From the NCBI RefSeq assembly GCF_041296385.1, contig NW_027184065.1, forward strand, positions 124,001 to 188,000: a stretch of DNA of 64,000 bases, written 5' to 3'. Under the pieces are notes generated by a model. That model was not told where the DNA came from and did not search any database. It saw only the letters and a list, made by a program, of their open reading frames with translations. The DNA is from Aphelocoma coerulescens (lineage: Eukaryota; Chordata; Aves; Passeriformes; Corvidae). Positions 33,381 through 44,723 of this stretch are shown here, one piece after another. How positions within the stretch are numbered: the first letter of the stretch is position 1; every line of letters starts with the position of its first letter. The translations under genes and the position numbers were made by a program.

Positions 33381-34340
33381 AGCAAAATTAACAGAGAGGT
33401 TTGGGCTAGGGAAGGGAATAGGGGTGGACTAGATCTTGACCCCATAAGGGTCACAATTGAAAAAGAAGAAGGTCCCATTTGTGTACATCAGTACCCTATA
33501 TCTTTAGAAGGGAGAAAAGGCTTAAAACCAGTGATAGAAGAATTAATAAAGGATGGGACACTAGAACCTTGTAAATCCCCTCATAATAGCCCTATTCTCC
33601 CAGTAAAGAAATCTGATGGAAATTATAAATTAGTGCAAGATTTAAGAGAAGTAAACAAAAGAACACGGGCCTGCTACCCTATGGTTCCTAATCCCTGCAC
33701 TCTTTTAAGCAAAATTCCACCTCAACATCAGTGGTTTAGTGTGGTAGATCTTAAAAATGCCTTTTGGGCCTGCCCACTGGCAGAGGAAAGCCGAAATATT
33801 TTTGCCTTTGAATGGGAAGATCCAAACACAGGGAAAAAGAACCAGTTGAGGTGGACTAAACTGCCACAGGGCTATTGTGAGGCCCCAAATTTATTTGGGC
33901 AAGCCTTGGGAGAAATACTACAAACCTTCCCCACTCCCCCAGGAATACAATTTATCCAATATGGAGATGACCTTCTAATATCAGGAGAAGATGAAATGAA
34001 AGTTAAAGGAGCTACCATAAAGCTTCTAAATTTTCTTGGGAAAAAGGGACTAAAGGCATCAAAAAGGAAATTACAGTTTGTGGAATCAGAAGTAAAATAT
34101 CTCGGCCACCTGATAAGCAAAGGTAGCTGACAACTAAGTCCTGAAACAATTACAGGGATTTTATCCCTCCCTCCTCCCTCTTCAAAAAAGGAGGTTAGGA
34201 GACTGCTGGGGCTACTGGGATATTGCAGATTATGGATTGAAAGATATACACAAGCAGTAAAATTTTTATATGAAAAATTAACAGGGGGAGACAATATACA
34301 ATGGACCAAAGATGATGATGATAATAAATTAGAAAAACTG
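33381..34340 (+). pseudogene. pol: ERV-A reverse transcriptase (broken)
   Basis: Copies genomic RNA to DNA. Conserved blocks appear in order: KLVQDLREVNKRT (about 33,626), FSVVDLKNAFW (about 33,732), LPQGYCEAPNLFGQAL (33,861-33,908), and YGDD at 33,960-33,971. Glycine takes the second position of the catalytic YXDD box in place of the valine usual in gammaretroviruses. A TGA at 34,128-34,130, in the thumb/connection region, ends the frame; the same frame then continues. Confidence 0.85.
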
Positions 34341-35300
34341 AAGTTGAAACTAGCCTCGGTACCAGCCCTAAGCTTACCCTCACTAGAAAAACCCTTTCAT
34401 TTATATGTGAATGCAGAAAATGGAGTAGCTCATGGTGTATTAGTCCAGGAATGGGGAGGGGTGAGAAGACCAATAGCTTATTTAGCTAAACTATTGGACC
34501 CAGTAAGCCGTGGCTGGCCAGTATGCATTCAAGCCATAGCAGCTACCGCTATTTTGGTGGAGGAGAGCCGTAAGCTCACCTTTGGAAGTAAACTGATTGT
34601 ATACACACCCCATGCGGTCCGAAATGTGCTAAATCAAAAAGCTGAAAAATGGTTAACAGACTCCAGGCTATTAAAATATGAAGCAATTCTGATTGACAGT
34701 AATGATCTAACTATAGAAGCAAGCAAAAGCCTCAATCCGGCCCAATTCCTGTATGGAGAACCAAAAGATGACCTGGCACATGATTGCTTAGAAATTACTC
34801 AATACCAAACAAAAGTTCGAGAAGATCTAGCTGAACAAGCCCTCTTAGAAGAGGAAAGAATATATGTGGATGGTTCATCCAGATGCTTGCAAGGAAAAAG
34901 AATGTCAAGATATGCCTTAGTCGATGGGATAAATATGCAGGCCATCGAAAAAGGAAAACTACCTTCAAATTGGTCGGCGCAGTCTTGTGAATTATACGCT
35001 CTAAAGAGAGCACTGGAGCATTTAGCACACAAAAAGGGGACCGTCTATACTGATTCAAAGTACATACCTTTGGAAAGATCTGGGAAGAAAGGGGTTTACT
35101 AAATTCAAAGGGGAAAGAACTGATACATGAAGGCCTGATTTCAGAAGTGTTGGAAGCATTAAAATTGCCTGAAGAAATAGCCGTAGTGCATATCAAAGGA
35201 CACCAAGAAGGGATGACCCCAGAAATAAGAGGGAATAACCTAGCAGACCAAGAAGCCAAAGATGCAGCAGAAAATGGGACTGAACCAATTCTGTTAATCC
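34341..35300 (+). pseudogene. pol: ERV-A connection and RNase H (broken)
   Basis: The frame 34,344-35,102 covers the connection region (FHLYVNAENGVAHGVL) and RNase H. RNase H shows YVDGSSR (first Asp), ELYALKRALEH (Glu) and VYTDSKY (Asp at 35,052-35,054). A frameshift just after, at about 35,066-35,070, moves the remaining part (HIKGHQ, about 35,189) into another frame. Confidence 0.85.
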
Positions 35301-36512
35301 TGACCCCAGAAAGGGGAGAATTGGAAATCCCCAAATTTAGTAAAGAAGAAGAAAAAGAATTATTTAAGATAGGGGGAGAACAAGATCAATCTGGAAAACG
35401 GAAACTTCCTGATGGGAGACAGTTACTTAATAAGCCACTCACTAAGAGAATATTAGAAGATATGCATCAAAAAACTCATTGGGGTACTCAAGCTAGCTTG
35501 TGTGATCATTTTCTAAAAAATTATGGGTGTATTGGAATCTTTGGGGTAGCAAAACAAATAACTGGGAACTGTAGAACTTGCCAAAGAGTGACTAGGAAAA
35601 TAATGAGAAAAACAACATTAGGAGGCCGTGAGTTAGCTCTGCGACCATTCCAAAGTATCCAAGTAGATTTCACTAAACTTCCTCAAATACAGAGATGGAA
35701 GTTCCTATTAGTAATAGCAGACCACCTAACTTGTTGGGTAGAAGCAGTTCCTGCTACTAGAGCTACAGCTAACATAAGTATGCAAAACCCTTCTGGAACA
35801 AATTATTCCCAGATATGGAATGGTTAATAAAATAAACTCAGATAGAAGAACACATTTTACATCCAAAGTCTTACAACAAATAACTCAAGCCTTGGGAATA
35901 AAATGGGAATTACATACCCCCTGGCACCCACAAAGTTCAGGCCAAGTAGAAAGAGTGAACCAGACTTTGAAAAAAACTTTAACAAAATTAATGATTGAAA
36001 CTCAAATGTCATGGGTAAAATGCTTACCTTTGGCTCTGTTGAGAGGCCGAACACAGCCCAGGTCAGACCTGGGAGTGTCTCCTTATGAGATGATGTTCGG
36101 ATTACCCTTCCTTACTGCTCAACATGAAACAGCCACTTATGAAGTAGGAGAAGTAAGTGTCAAAAAATATGTCACCGCAATTGCCAGAACACTTGAAAAT
36201 TTGCGGCTGAAAGGAATGATCCCTCAAACCACAGCTTTGGAGTTCAAAATTCATAATATCCATTCAGGGGAATGGGTACTAGTAAAAACATGGAAAGAAC
36301 AATCTTTGACTCCACAATGGGAGGGTCCTTTTCAGGTACTGCTGATGACTGAGGCCGCAATCCAGACCAAGGAACGAGGGTAGATCCATGCCAGCAGAAT
36401 CAAAGGACCTGTAAAAGAACCTGAAGAGTGGACTGTAATATCCAAACCAGGTGATACCAAATTGATTCTTAAACGGAGACCAGGTGGCAATGAGCTAGAA
36501 CAATCTAAATAA
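35301..36512 (+). pseudogene. pol: ERV-A integrase (broken)
   Basis: The zinc-binding HHCC domain is visible (MHQKTH at about 35,462; CRTC at about 35,570). The catalytic core has the first Asp at 35,666-35,668, the second in NSDRRTHF at 35,841-35,843 and the Glu in GQVER at 35,949-35,951, giving the 35-residue DD35E spacing. The frame changes at about 35,780-35,795 inside the core. A TAG at 36,381-36,383 interrupts the C-terminal domain, and the same frame ends at TAA 36,510-36,512. Confidence 0.85.
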
Positions 36513-37089
36513 TCCAAGGGATATGCAAAGAATCACACCTAACTGAGAAGTAAAAGCCAAATTTATATCAGTGGCCCCTGGACAAATTCTGGGACATCGT
36601 GGAGAAGAATATTCTCACTTCAAACAGGAAGGGTTGGGACTGGATCAAACAGGGAACTCTCATGTCCTGATTCTAGCCTGTGATTTGTATTAAGAAGGGG
36701 GAGAATCACAACTTCCATCAGTGCCACATCATATACCCTGTTTGAATCATTCTAACACGGGGCATGCCAACCACGTCAAATATAAGTAATTAATCTAGAG
36801 GGAAATTGGCATTTCACACCGTCGACACCCTAGTTGTAAAGGGTGTCAAGCACAAAATCAACCCCCTATCCAGACAAAATCATAAGCAACAAAAGCAATA
36901 ACTTTGCTCTGCAGATGGGAATTACTAGTGCCTGTTGAATGGGAAACACCTAAGATACGATAAGATACTACAGTTAAAAAGGTGCCAAAAGAAATTTGCC
37001 TAAAAGCTACAAAGGAAGTGACAAGGAAATAGAGGGCAAGACCGGGTCGGCCACTGTACTCGCCACCGAGAAGATCCAATACACCTGCT
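36513..37089 (+). other. ERV-A pol-env interval
   Basis: A stretch of 577 bp with stops in all plus frames. A purine run AAGAAGGGGGAGAA at about 36,693-36,706 resembles a polypurine tract inside the element, but nothing else supports a function. The env splice acceptor should lie here or just upstream. Confidence 0.5.
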
Positions 37090-38968
37090 ATGGGTTGCAA
37101 CCTCATAGGCAAGGGAGGTGGGAGTATAAGCCATGCCGGACCTCTGTTATTCCTTCTTTTGTCACTTCTCCTGGTCCCTTTTGGGACACCGGCAAGACCA
37201 TGTTACAAATGCTATCGAAAGCTCTACATGGAAAGACACCGGGGCTTCTTTCTTATTACTCATACCCATACCAACAGTCACTGTTATGACTCATCCAAAT
37301 TAGGTATTTGCATGCATAAAGGAGAAAAATATTGGATTACAGAAAATTTAGGAACAAGTGGAAACAGACTAAGAAGCAATTGTCCAAAAGGAGAAAAATA
37401 GATTTGCTCCACAGCTGCCACCAGGGGAACAGTCCAAGATTTGGTAAAAGAGCAAGTGGTAAGTAAAGATACAAAGCCAGCACAGCAACCTCGCCCTATA
37501 TTCACCTCACCACGCCAGGACCTGTATGCAAAGCTCAAACAACAAAGAGGAAAAAACCCCAAGGTTAGGAAAAAACCTGTTTGTGGAATTGGGGGAGAGG
37601 ATAGGTAAAGAACTTAACATAACCAACTGTTGGGTCTGTGGAGGAGCTTTAATGACAGAAGAATGGCCACGGAAAGGTAGCAGCGTAGGCCCGGTAGAAC
37701 TCCTTAAATGGAACCGGACAAATATAAGAGGGGGGAACCGACCTGAGGGGTGGATTTTAAGTTCAACAGTGATAGGGGAAGAATGCCTCTGGCGAACTGG
37801 GATAAACTTTCTTAATGAAGTAGGAAACACTCCCTGTAAAAGCTATAAAGTGAGTAACAAAACTTCAAGGTGGTGGGTCCCAGAAAAACCAACTTGGTAT
37901 TGAGCCCAGAAAAAAGGAAAAGACTGTGTATATGATCATGAAGTTGGACTCTTTCAGTGTAATGACACGAGGAAAAATCCTTATTTTGGAATCCCAGAAA
38001 TAGCCAAATTTGGGGAGAATATAAATCAACAAGAAGGTGATTATTGGAAAGCACCAGATGGCTTCTTTTGGATATGTGGGAAAAGGGCATCCCCAAGACT
38101 CCCTTCACATTGGAAAGGGAGTTGTACACTAAGAATCATTCAACCAGGGTTTTTCCTTTTCCCAGAACCAGTGGGAGATCAATTAGGTATACCTCTCTAT
38201 GAAGACTTCAAAAGAAAGAAAAGAGATTTAATTGGAGGATTCCAAAAATGGAAAGATGAGGAATGGCCCCCTGAACGAATATTAGAAACAGATGGGCCAG
38301 CTACCTAAGCACAAGATGGAAGCTGGGGATATCAGACCCCAATTTACATGCTGAATCGTATCATCAGACTCCAAGCTCTTGTAGAAATCATAACCAATGA
38401 AACAGCTGGGGCTATGGAATTAATAGTCAGCCAGCAACGCCAAACCAGAGCTGCAATACATCAAAATAGGCTGGCTTTAGACTATTTACTGGCCGAAGAA
38501 GGCGGTGTGTGCAGGAAGTTCAATACATCGGACTGTTGTTTAAAAATTGATGACAATGGGGATGCCGTTCTAGATATGGCCAACCAAATCAGAAAAATAG
38601 CCCATGTACCAGTCCAAAAATGGGAATCAATGATGTCTGCTAACTGGTGGGATGGCATATTGGGGAAAGAATGGTGGAAGAAGCTAGGTTTCTTCCTCTT
38701 ATGTGCTACAGCTAGTCTAATATTTCTCCCTTGCTTGATCCCCCGCTTTATTCGGCTAATCACCAGCATAGTTCAAGGCATGCAAGTTGTGGCAATGCCT
38801 ACTGACCCAAAGTTGGCTATGTCTGGAACAGCACAAAAAATTATGGTATTAAAAAGACAAAGTGATACAAAAGACCCTCTTGAAGAAGCCAAATTGATCT
38901 GTGAAAAGAACGAACAGACATTAGAAGCCAAGAAAAAAGAATTATTGCTCAAGCCAAATGATTTATAA
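37090..38968 (+). pseudogene. env: ERV-A env (broken)
   Basis: Envelope glycoprotein that binds and fuses with target cells. The N-terminal piece 37,090-37,401 has a hydrophobic signal segment (LLFLLLSLLLVPFG) and ends at a TAG. The surface part resumes in another frame (37,526-37,903) with CWVC at 37,628-37,639, the motif that in gammaretroviruses links the two subunits. A TGA at 37,901-37,903 and TAA at 38,306-38,308 interrupt it. The basic cleavage site KRKKR is at 38,210-38,224. The transmembrane piece 38,348-38,968 has [12 protein letters not shown] and C-X7-CC (38,464-38,539) and one membrane segment (about 38,690-38,750). Confidence 0.85.
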
Positions 38969-38972
38969 AATA

Positions 38973-38985
38973 GAAAAGGGGGGAT
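38973..38985 (+). other. ERV-A polypurine tract
   Basis: GAAAAGGGGGGAT sits immediately before the TG of the 3' LTR and is the expected primer site for plus-strand DNA synthesis. Confidence 0.88.
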
Positions 38986-39643
38986 TGTTATAAACATATA
39001 TTATATTAGCTTCTCGCAAAGTATAAAGTAGATATTATATAACGTTAGAAATGCTTTCTGCTGTGTGGATGTAGTTTTCTCTCTTTTTAGCAAGAATGTT
39101 AGCAAGTGTGAGCACGTAAGATAACCTCCAAACGAACAGAGGATGAGGCCCGAAAAGCTGCTAATCAACACTTTGTCTAGGGAGCAAAAGGGCCCAAAGG
39201 CTACTCCGCCCGGAGAACGGGCGGCCAGGAGAGTCCGGGAGATTTTATCACCACTCTGCCCGGAGAGACGAAGAGGCCCAAAGCTGCAATCAGCCCTGAC
39301 TGTCTGGAGAATTAAGAAATCCACCCTACCATCGACTCTTGCCTAGCGGGCCCAACCCCAAGAATCAAGAGAAATAAAACCACAAGGCAGAAGACTACGC
39401 ATGCTCTAAAAAGGCGGAACCAAGGAGTGGCCATGCAGAACAGCTCCAGGAAAAGTTTTAATATGAATAAAGAACAGACAGTAAAAACGGTATAAAAAGG
39501 ACTGACCTCTGGCATCAGGTGTGCTCTTGGCAGAGCGCCAAGGCAACTGGCTGTTACCCCGTTGCTTTATTTGATGTGTCTCTTATTGTCTTTATATTAA
39601 ACCCCTTTAAATTCTCACAGGAGAGTGAACTTCGTTTTTCACA
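38986..39643 (+). repeat. ERV-A 3' LTR
   Basis: It is 658 bp, from TGTTATAAAC to TTTTTCACA. It matches the truncated LTR at 1-426 more closely than it matches its own 5' LTR, as expected if those two are corresponding 3' LTRs of one ancestral insertion copied by tandem duplication. Confidence 0.92.
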
Positions 39644-39647
39644 GAGA
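39644..39647. other. Target-site duplication, right (GAGA)
   Basis: Right partner of 29,543-29,546 with one substitution. The same GAGA follows the LTR end at 427-430, so the change predates the tandem duplication. Confidence 0.82.
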
Positions 39648-39649
39648 GA

Positions 39650-40607
39650 AGTTGTTCCCCCTGACAGCTAAGCTCCAACTACGGTGTCGCTTATGTCCTT
39701 CCCAGGACGGGCGGGAAAACGCCTCGGCGCAGCGCAGCGCTGGCCGGGAGCGGCCGGCACGGCACCGAGCGCGCTCCCCACTCCCTCCCGCCCGCGCCGC
39801 TGCGGAGACCCCGGGTTCGCCGGAATCGGCCACATGCTGCACGGAGGGCAGCGCGGCAAAGGCGGCCTCCCCTCGTCGCCCGGGGAAGGCCGGCCTCGGA
39901 TCCCCGCTCTCTCCACCGGCACGGGCAGTGCCAGCAGCCTCTCGCTGTGGCCGCCGCTGGCCGAAAGCCTCGCCGCGCACCGCCCGGCCGGCCCCGCCGC
40001 TCCGCGGGGTCACACGGCACCTGCCGTGGGCGGCCGCCGAGCGACAGGAAGCAGAAGCGCTCACCGCCGCGCCGCTCGCCGCCCCGCCCGGGCGCTCCTC
40101 TCCTCGCGCTACCACGATGGCGCCGGCCCGCCCCGCCTTCCCCGTCGCCTGCGGCGCAACGCGGCTGCTCCGAGCCACGCAGCACGCGTGCGGCCGGGCC
40201 CTGCCGAGCTGCCGGCGGAGCCGGGGCACAGCACGGGCGGGAGAGCTTCCGGCGAGGCTGGGCGGGCGGCGAGCGCGGCCGAGCGTGAGCGCGCCAGGCG
40301 GGCGGCGGGCGGCGGCGTGATGGAGAGCTAGATGGAGGCGGCAGCACCGCGCGGCATAAAATAGCTGATCGTCCGGCAGCCGCCCGCTCCGCAGCCCCTC
40401 GGCTGCTGTCGAGAAGGGCCCCGGCCCTGGCCGCGGGCAGCCCTGGCGGGGCAGGGGAGCACTGCGGGCAGCCCCGGGGCCGCGCAGCCGTCTGCAACGC
40501 GCGGTGGGAGCCGCTGGGAACTATTTTACACGTCCCGGGGGGCTGGAGAGGAGCACGGAGACCACGCGGCAGGTCGCTGCCGTTAGGGAAAATTAATCCA
40601 CGATGCC
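39650..40607. promoter_or_regulatory. CpG island, P2 left arm
   Basis: Equals 430-1,390 with scattered substitutions. It keeps the TATA-like CATAAAATAG (about 40,355-40,364), the YY1-like core and the donor on the minus strand. The outward direction from this copy leads straight into the ERV-A 3' LTR. An Alu-type or other named repeat was not recognised in it. Confidence 0.65.
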
Positions 40608-40620
40608 TGAGGTTTATATC

Positions 40621-41082
40621 CGAAAAGGAGACAGAGGAGTCCTGCAACATTCTTCGACTACAGGGAGAGTCCATGGGGCTTTTCCCATGGCGTCTGTCAA
40701 ACGGTTGCGGGATGCAGCCCCCTTTTGATGCCAAGTTCCCGGCCACAGCACCCTCTTCCTTTTCCCCACTGGCTGAGGTATTGGGGAGATACAGACTTCC
40801 GGAACTGCCTACTCTATGCGCCCCCCTCTAATATGCACCCCCCTCTTGGCATCGAGAAGAAAGAAAAGAACCCCATTCCTAATGCTCTTAAGTCTTTGTT
40901 GCCTTGCTCTAGGTTCAGGAATTTAACACGGCCTTGATTAATCAACAGTCTCTGATGATTAGTAACAGTTCTAGAGAACTCCTAGTTTCTTCTGTTACTT
41001 CACTAGCCATAACTTCCTAGCCTTGTCTACAGGCCGATTCACACGGTCTCTTTGTAAAGACTCATCCATCTCATTCCTTTTA
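40621..41082 (-). repeat. ERV-B 3' LTR (P2 left arm)
   Basis: Copy of 1,404-1,866. It has GGTATTGGGGAG where the P1 copy has GGTATTCGGGAG. Confidence 0.8.
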
Positions 41083-41224
41083 ATCCCTCCTCTTTTTATT
41101 TGCTCTGTATTTGTCTTTACAAACCTTAATTACCATGGATTTAATTTTTTCTTCTGGAGTCTTCTTGGGTTTTGCTATTATTTGCAGTGACATTCTTTTC
41201 TGTCCTTTTGTAGTCATTTCTGGA

Positions 41225-42770
41225 TCAGGTAGGCATGGCTGCTAGCGGCATCCCCTTGAGCACCTGCTGAAAGAGCTGCAGCCAGCATGGTGTCACGCAT
41301 GGTAAAAAGATGAGAATTGCGATAGCATATAAGAGGAGAAATCGTATTCATTTAGCCCATAGCTGGCCAGTTAACTATGAAAATATGTCCCATTCCCATC
41401 CTTTCAACATTTGGACAGGTCCACGAGCTGACGTTATTTCCTTTGTTATTTGTTTGACCACTTTTCCGCTGTCATCTGCTTGCAAACAGCAGCTCGAGTC
41501 ATTTAATTTCCCACAAACTCCTCCTTCTTCTGCCAACAGATAATCTAATACCATCCAATGTTGAAATACCGCTTTCCTCATTTAAGTGGGTTGCTCAGCA
41601 AAAAGGTCAAGCGCTGTGGCTGGCTGGTTGGTAATTATTTCCGAGACAGCTTGTAACCTAATTATCTCCTTCAAATGATAAATGGGTTCCCAGGCATCTG
41701 GGATTAATTCCTTAGGTTTCCAAGGGGCTGGTCCATCGTGTTGGGTAACTTGTTCTGTTGGCCGTTCATCATTTCCCCGTTTTGGGGTGCTCCCTCCAGC
41801 CAGGGCTGCATCAGCTGACTGCTTTTCTCTAATTAAATCATCACAGATTTTGATTCCTAAGCGATTTCCCAGAACTTGTAGTAGCAAAAAGAACAACAGT
41901 CTACTAAATATACCATATCCCTGACCAGTTTGGAGGTAACCTGAGCTAAGCATGTTGGCCACAAATCCAATACTGTCCTTTCAAAGCCCGTGTTCCATTA
42001 GCAAAGGAACCTACCCATGGTCATCAATTGGTGGCTCAAAATACAGCAGGATTCCCGGGCCTAACGGTCCTCCAACAAGAGTTGCCCCACCATAAGGGTC
42101 CCAGCATTTGCATTTCCAAGCTCCCGCACAGGGTTCCCACCTACATTTACATCTGCAAGCTGCTTGGTTGGATTTGGAGCAGAACTCACTAAAAGGCTTT
42201 GAGTTCCAATCCGGTGTGGCCATTCCCACTGATAATCACAAACAACATGTCTTCTACTTGTGGAATTTTTGTGGGGACTGCTCAAAAACAGGTGGTCAAA
42301 AAAACCCCTTGTCCCTCCCCATTGCTTTACAGGCTTCCAAATATTTTTGGTAAGTGTGATAAGAACGCCTTACGCAGCTACTGTTAGTGAGCCGAACAGG
42401 TATTTGATTGCATTTGCCTTGATATTTGGAACAATTGGAAGGAGGGCAATTGGGGGTCCAAACCCAGTTGTTCAAGCCCAGAGGGAAAGTCAATTGACAA
42501 TTGCCTTTTCCTACATAGACACGCCCTATCCTATTAGGCAATAAGTGCCTGTTGGAGAAGAATGAAGTGGCCGTGAACTTCCTTCTTTGGCCCCAAATCC
42601 CATCCCACTGTGGGCCCTCACATTGACCCACCATTTAGGTTCAGCTGGGCTAGCCAACTGTGGCCACTCTTCAGATCCTCCTGGCCTTCCACAGAGCCAG
42701 CAATTGCTAAGGTTAAAAACTTTTGCTACTTCTTCTCCTAAGGCTGCAAATTGATTCTCCCACTCCTGGC
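41225..42770 (-). pseudogene. env: ERV-B env remnant (P2 left arm)
   Basis: Copy of 2,008-3,553 with the same breaks, the CWLC motif (about 42,693-42,704) and C-X7-CC. Confidence 0.8.
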
Positions 42771-43181
42771 CTAAACTCAGCTGACCATATCAAAGTAGAA
42801 TTAGTAAGGAAAATGTTTTAATAGTGTCATCTAATTAGCTAGTCTAATTTTCCCGTTGTCTTCTGCAGCACCTGTGGCAATTGAAGACACAGAAACCACT
42901 TAACGTAACAAAATGGCCACAAGTATTAGCCCCCAAGTGAGTGGAGATTCTAGAGGAGGGATGCCTTTACAGTCTATTTCAGCAGACGGTCTGAAGGTAG
43001 GACTGCGGGGCTTCTTCCGATGTCGAAGCACTGCCTACTGCTCCGGCCCACTCCTGCAGAGTGTCAGTCACGGCCTCCCGGCCTTCTCCTCCAGCTGAGA
43101 TGTGCAAATCTCCGAGGCTTCAGAGACCTTGACCCGAGAGTGACGGGTTCACCTGTGTTCAGCTTACTTGACGGCTGTTTT

Positions 43182-44139
43182 CTGTCGTCAGTGACACTTG
43201 GAATGGGCCACGCCATTTCACCAGCACTGGCGCTTCTTTCTACTCCTTAATTAGGACTCAATCTCCTGGTTGGATGTTAAAAGCAGCAAAGTCCAAAGGC
43301 CGGGCTTGCGCCAGCTGAGTTTCCTGTTGAAGGGGTTTCACAAGAAGCAGGATCCTGGCCACAGATGGTTTTAAAAATGCATCACTTGCCTCTACCCCCC
43401 CCACTGGGTGGAGACTTACCAGGAGGGCAATTGCAAACAACGATTGAAAGGGAGATAACTGAATCTCTCTTCTGGGTTGGGCCCTCATTCTCACCAAAGC
43501 CAATGTCCAAAGCCCTACCCATGGCATCTTGGTTTCTATTACCAGCTTCAAAAGGTGTTTATTTCTCTCTTCATTGTTTTCTACCCGAGCCGAGCTCTGG
43601 GGGTGCCAGGGCCTATGGAGGTTCCATTGTGTTCCTAAAGAAGCCAAAACCCCTTGAAGGATCTTTCCTGCAAAATGAGTTCCCCTATCTGAATCTATTG
43701 CTTCTACAATGCTGTATCTTGGAATGATTTGTTCCAAAAATGCCTTAAGAACAGATCCTGTCATTACTGAAGTAGTTGGAAATACTTCTGGCCACCTTGC
43801 TAGCTGACATACGATTACCAGAAGATATTAAGCCTTGCCACTTGGGGCATCTCCGGAAAATCCACCTGGCATCTTTGGAAGGGCCATGCAGCCCAAGGCC
43901 TCCCTCCTCTAGCAAGTTACTTTGTAACTTGGCTGTTGGCTTTAGCACAGATCAAGCAACCTTCAACAGCTCCTTTTGCCAGTCTAAAAAGACCCCCAGC
44001 AACATACATCATGAGATAGGCTTCTGCCAATCCTCAGGAAGTGCAAGAACTCTCTTAATGGAGTTGCTTTAATATTGGTAGGGCCAAAGGTTCTGGTATC
44101 TCGTTTGCCATCCCTTGGAAACCAATTCTTGCCTTTTTT
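43182..44139 (-). pseudogene. pol: ERV-B integrase remnant (P2 left arm)
   Basis: Copy of 3,965-4,922. The 168-codon piece 43,258-43,764 is open and differs by a few residues. The private 2-bp deletion near 44,103 joins the LALPILKQLH piece of the zinc-binding region to the frame upstream of it; this is a chance frame change, not evidence of function. Confidence 0.8.
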
Positions 44140-44282
44140 CTCTGCCACACGACTTTTAACTGTATGTCAAACTGCTGTGGTAGAAAAGACAGCTTCCTGG
44201 GCAGTGATGGAGTCACGGGGACCAAAGGGGGCATCTTGGAGAGTTCTGGCAGAAGTGTGGCTTTCTGAGTTTCTTCATCCAC

Positions 44283-44723
44283 CAAAAAGGAGACAGAGGA
44301 GTCCTGTAACATTCTTCAACTCCAGGGAGAGGCCATGGGGCTTTTGCCATGGAGTCTCTCAAATGATTGCGGGAAGCAGCCCCCTTCTGATGTTAAGTTC
44401 CTGGCAACAGCACCCTCTGAGGTACTCGGGAATTACAGACTTCCGGAACTGCCTACTCTATGCCCCCCTCTAATATGCACTCCCCTTTTGGAATGGAAAA
44501 GGAAGAAAACCAAACTATTCCTAATGCTGGGAAGTCTTTGCTGCCTTGCTCTAGGTTCAGGAATTTAGCAGGGCCTTGGCTGAGCAACAGTCTCTGTTGA
44601 TTAGTAACAGTTTCTAGAACGAATACTTTCTTCTGTTACTTCCCCCCCTGTAAATTCCTAGCCTTGTCTAAGGAGAGATTCACACGGTCTCTTTGTAAAG
44701 ACACATCTATCTTACTCCTTTCA
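44283..44723 (-). repeat. ERV-B 5' LTR (P2 left arm)
   Basis: Copy of 5,066-5,508, differing at single bases such as CACACGGTC for CACATGGTC. Confidence 0.8.

Larger units (their letters stand above)
29547..39643 (+). mobile_element. ERV-A, near-complete gammaretrovirus-like provirus
   Basis: The 10,097-bp provirus has 5' LTR, degenerate primer-binding site, leader, gag, pro-pol, env, polypurine tract and 3' LTR. Features of the gammaretrovirus type are a single CX2CX4HX4C knuckle, gag and pol in the same frame separated by UAG, a 4-bp target duplication and a CXXC motif in the surface protein. The LTRs differ at roughly twenty positions and one indel over 657 bp (about 3%). At least four in-frame stops and several frameshifts disrupt gag, pol and env, so it is defective. 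Its env is related to the ERV-B env. Confidence 0.93.
40621..44723 (-). mobile_element. ERV-B, internally deleted provirus (P2 left arm)
   Basis: Same structure as 1,404-5,508, with 3' LTR about 40,621-41,082 and 5' LTR about 44,283-44,723. A private 2-bp deletion near 44,103 changes the reading frame in the integrase zinc-binding region relative to the other three copies. Confidence 0.85.

Noticed and set aside
36693..36706. Central polypurine tract in ERV-A
   Set aside because: The purine run lies after pol rather than in the integrase region, and no termination sequence accompanies it.
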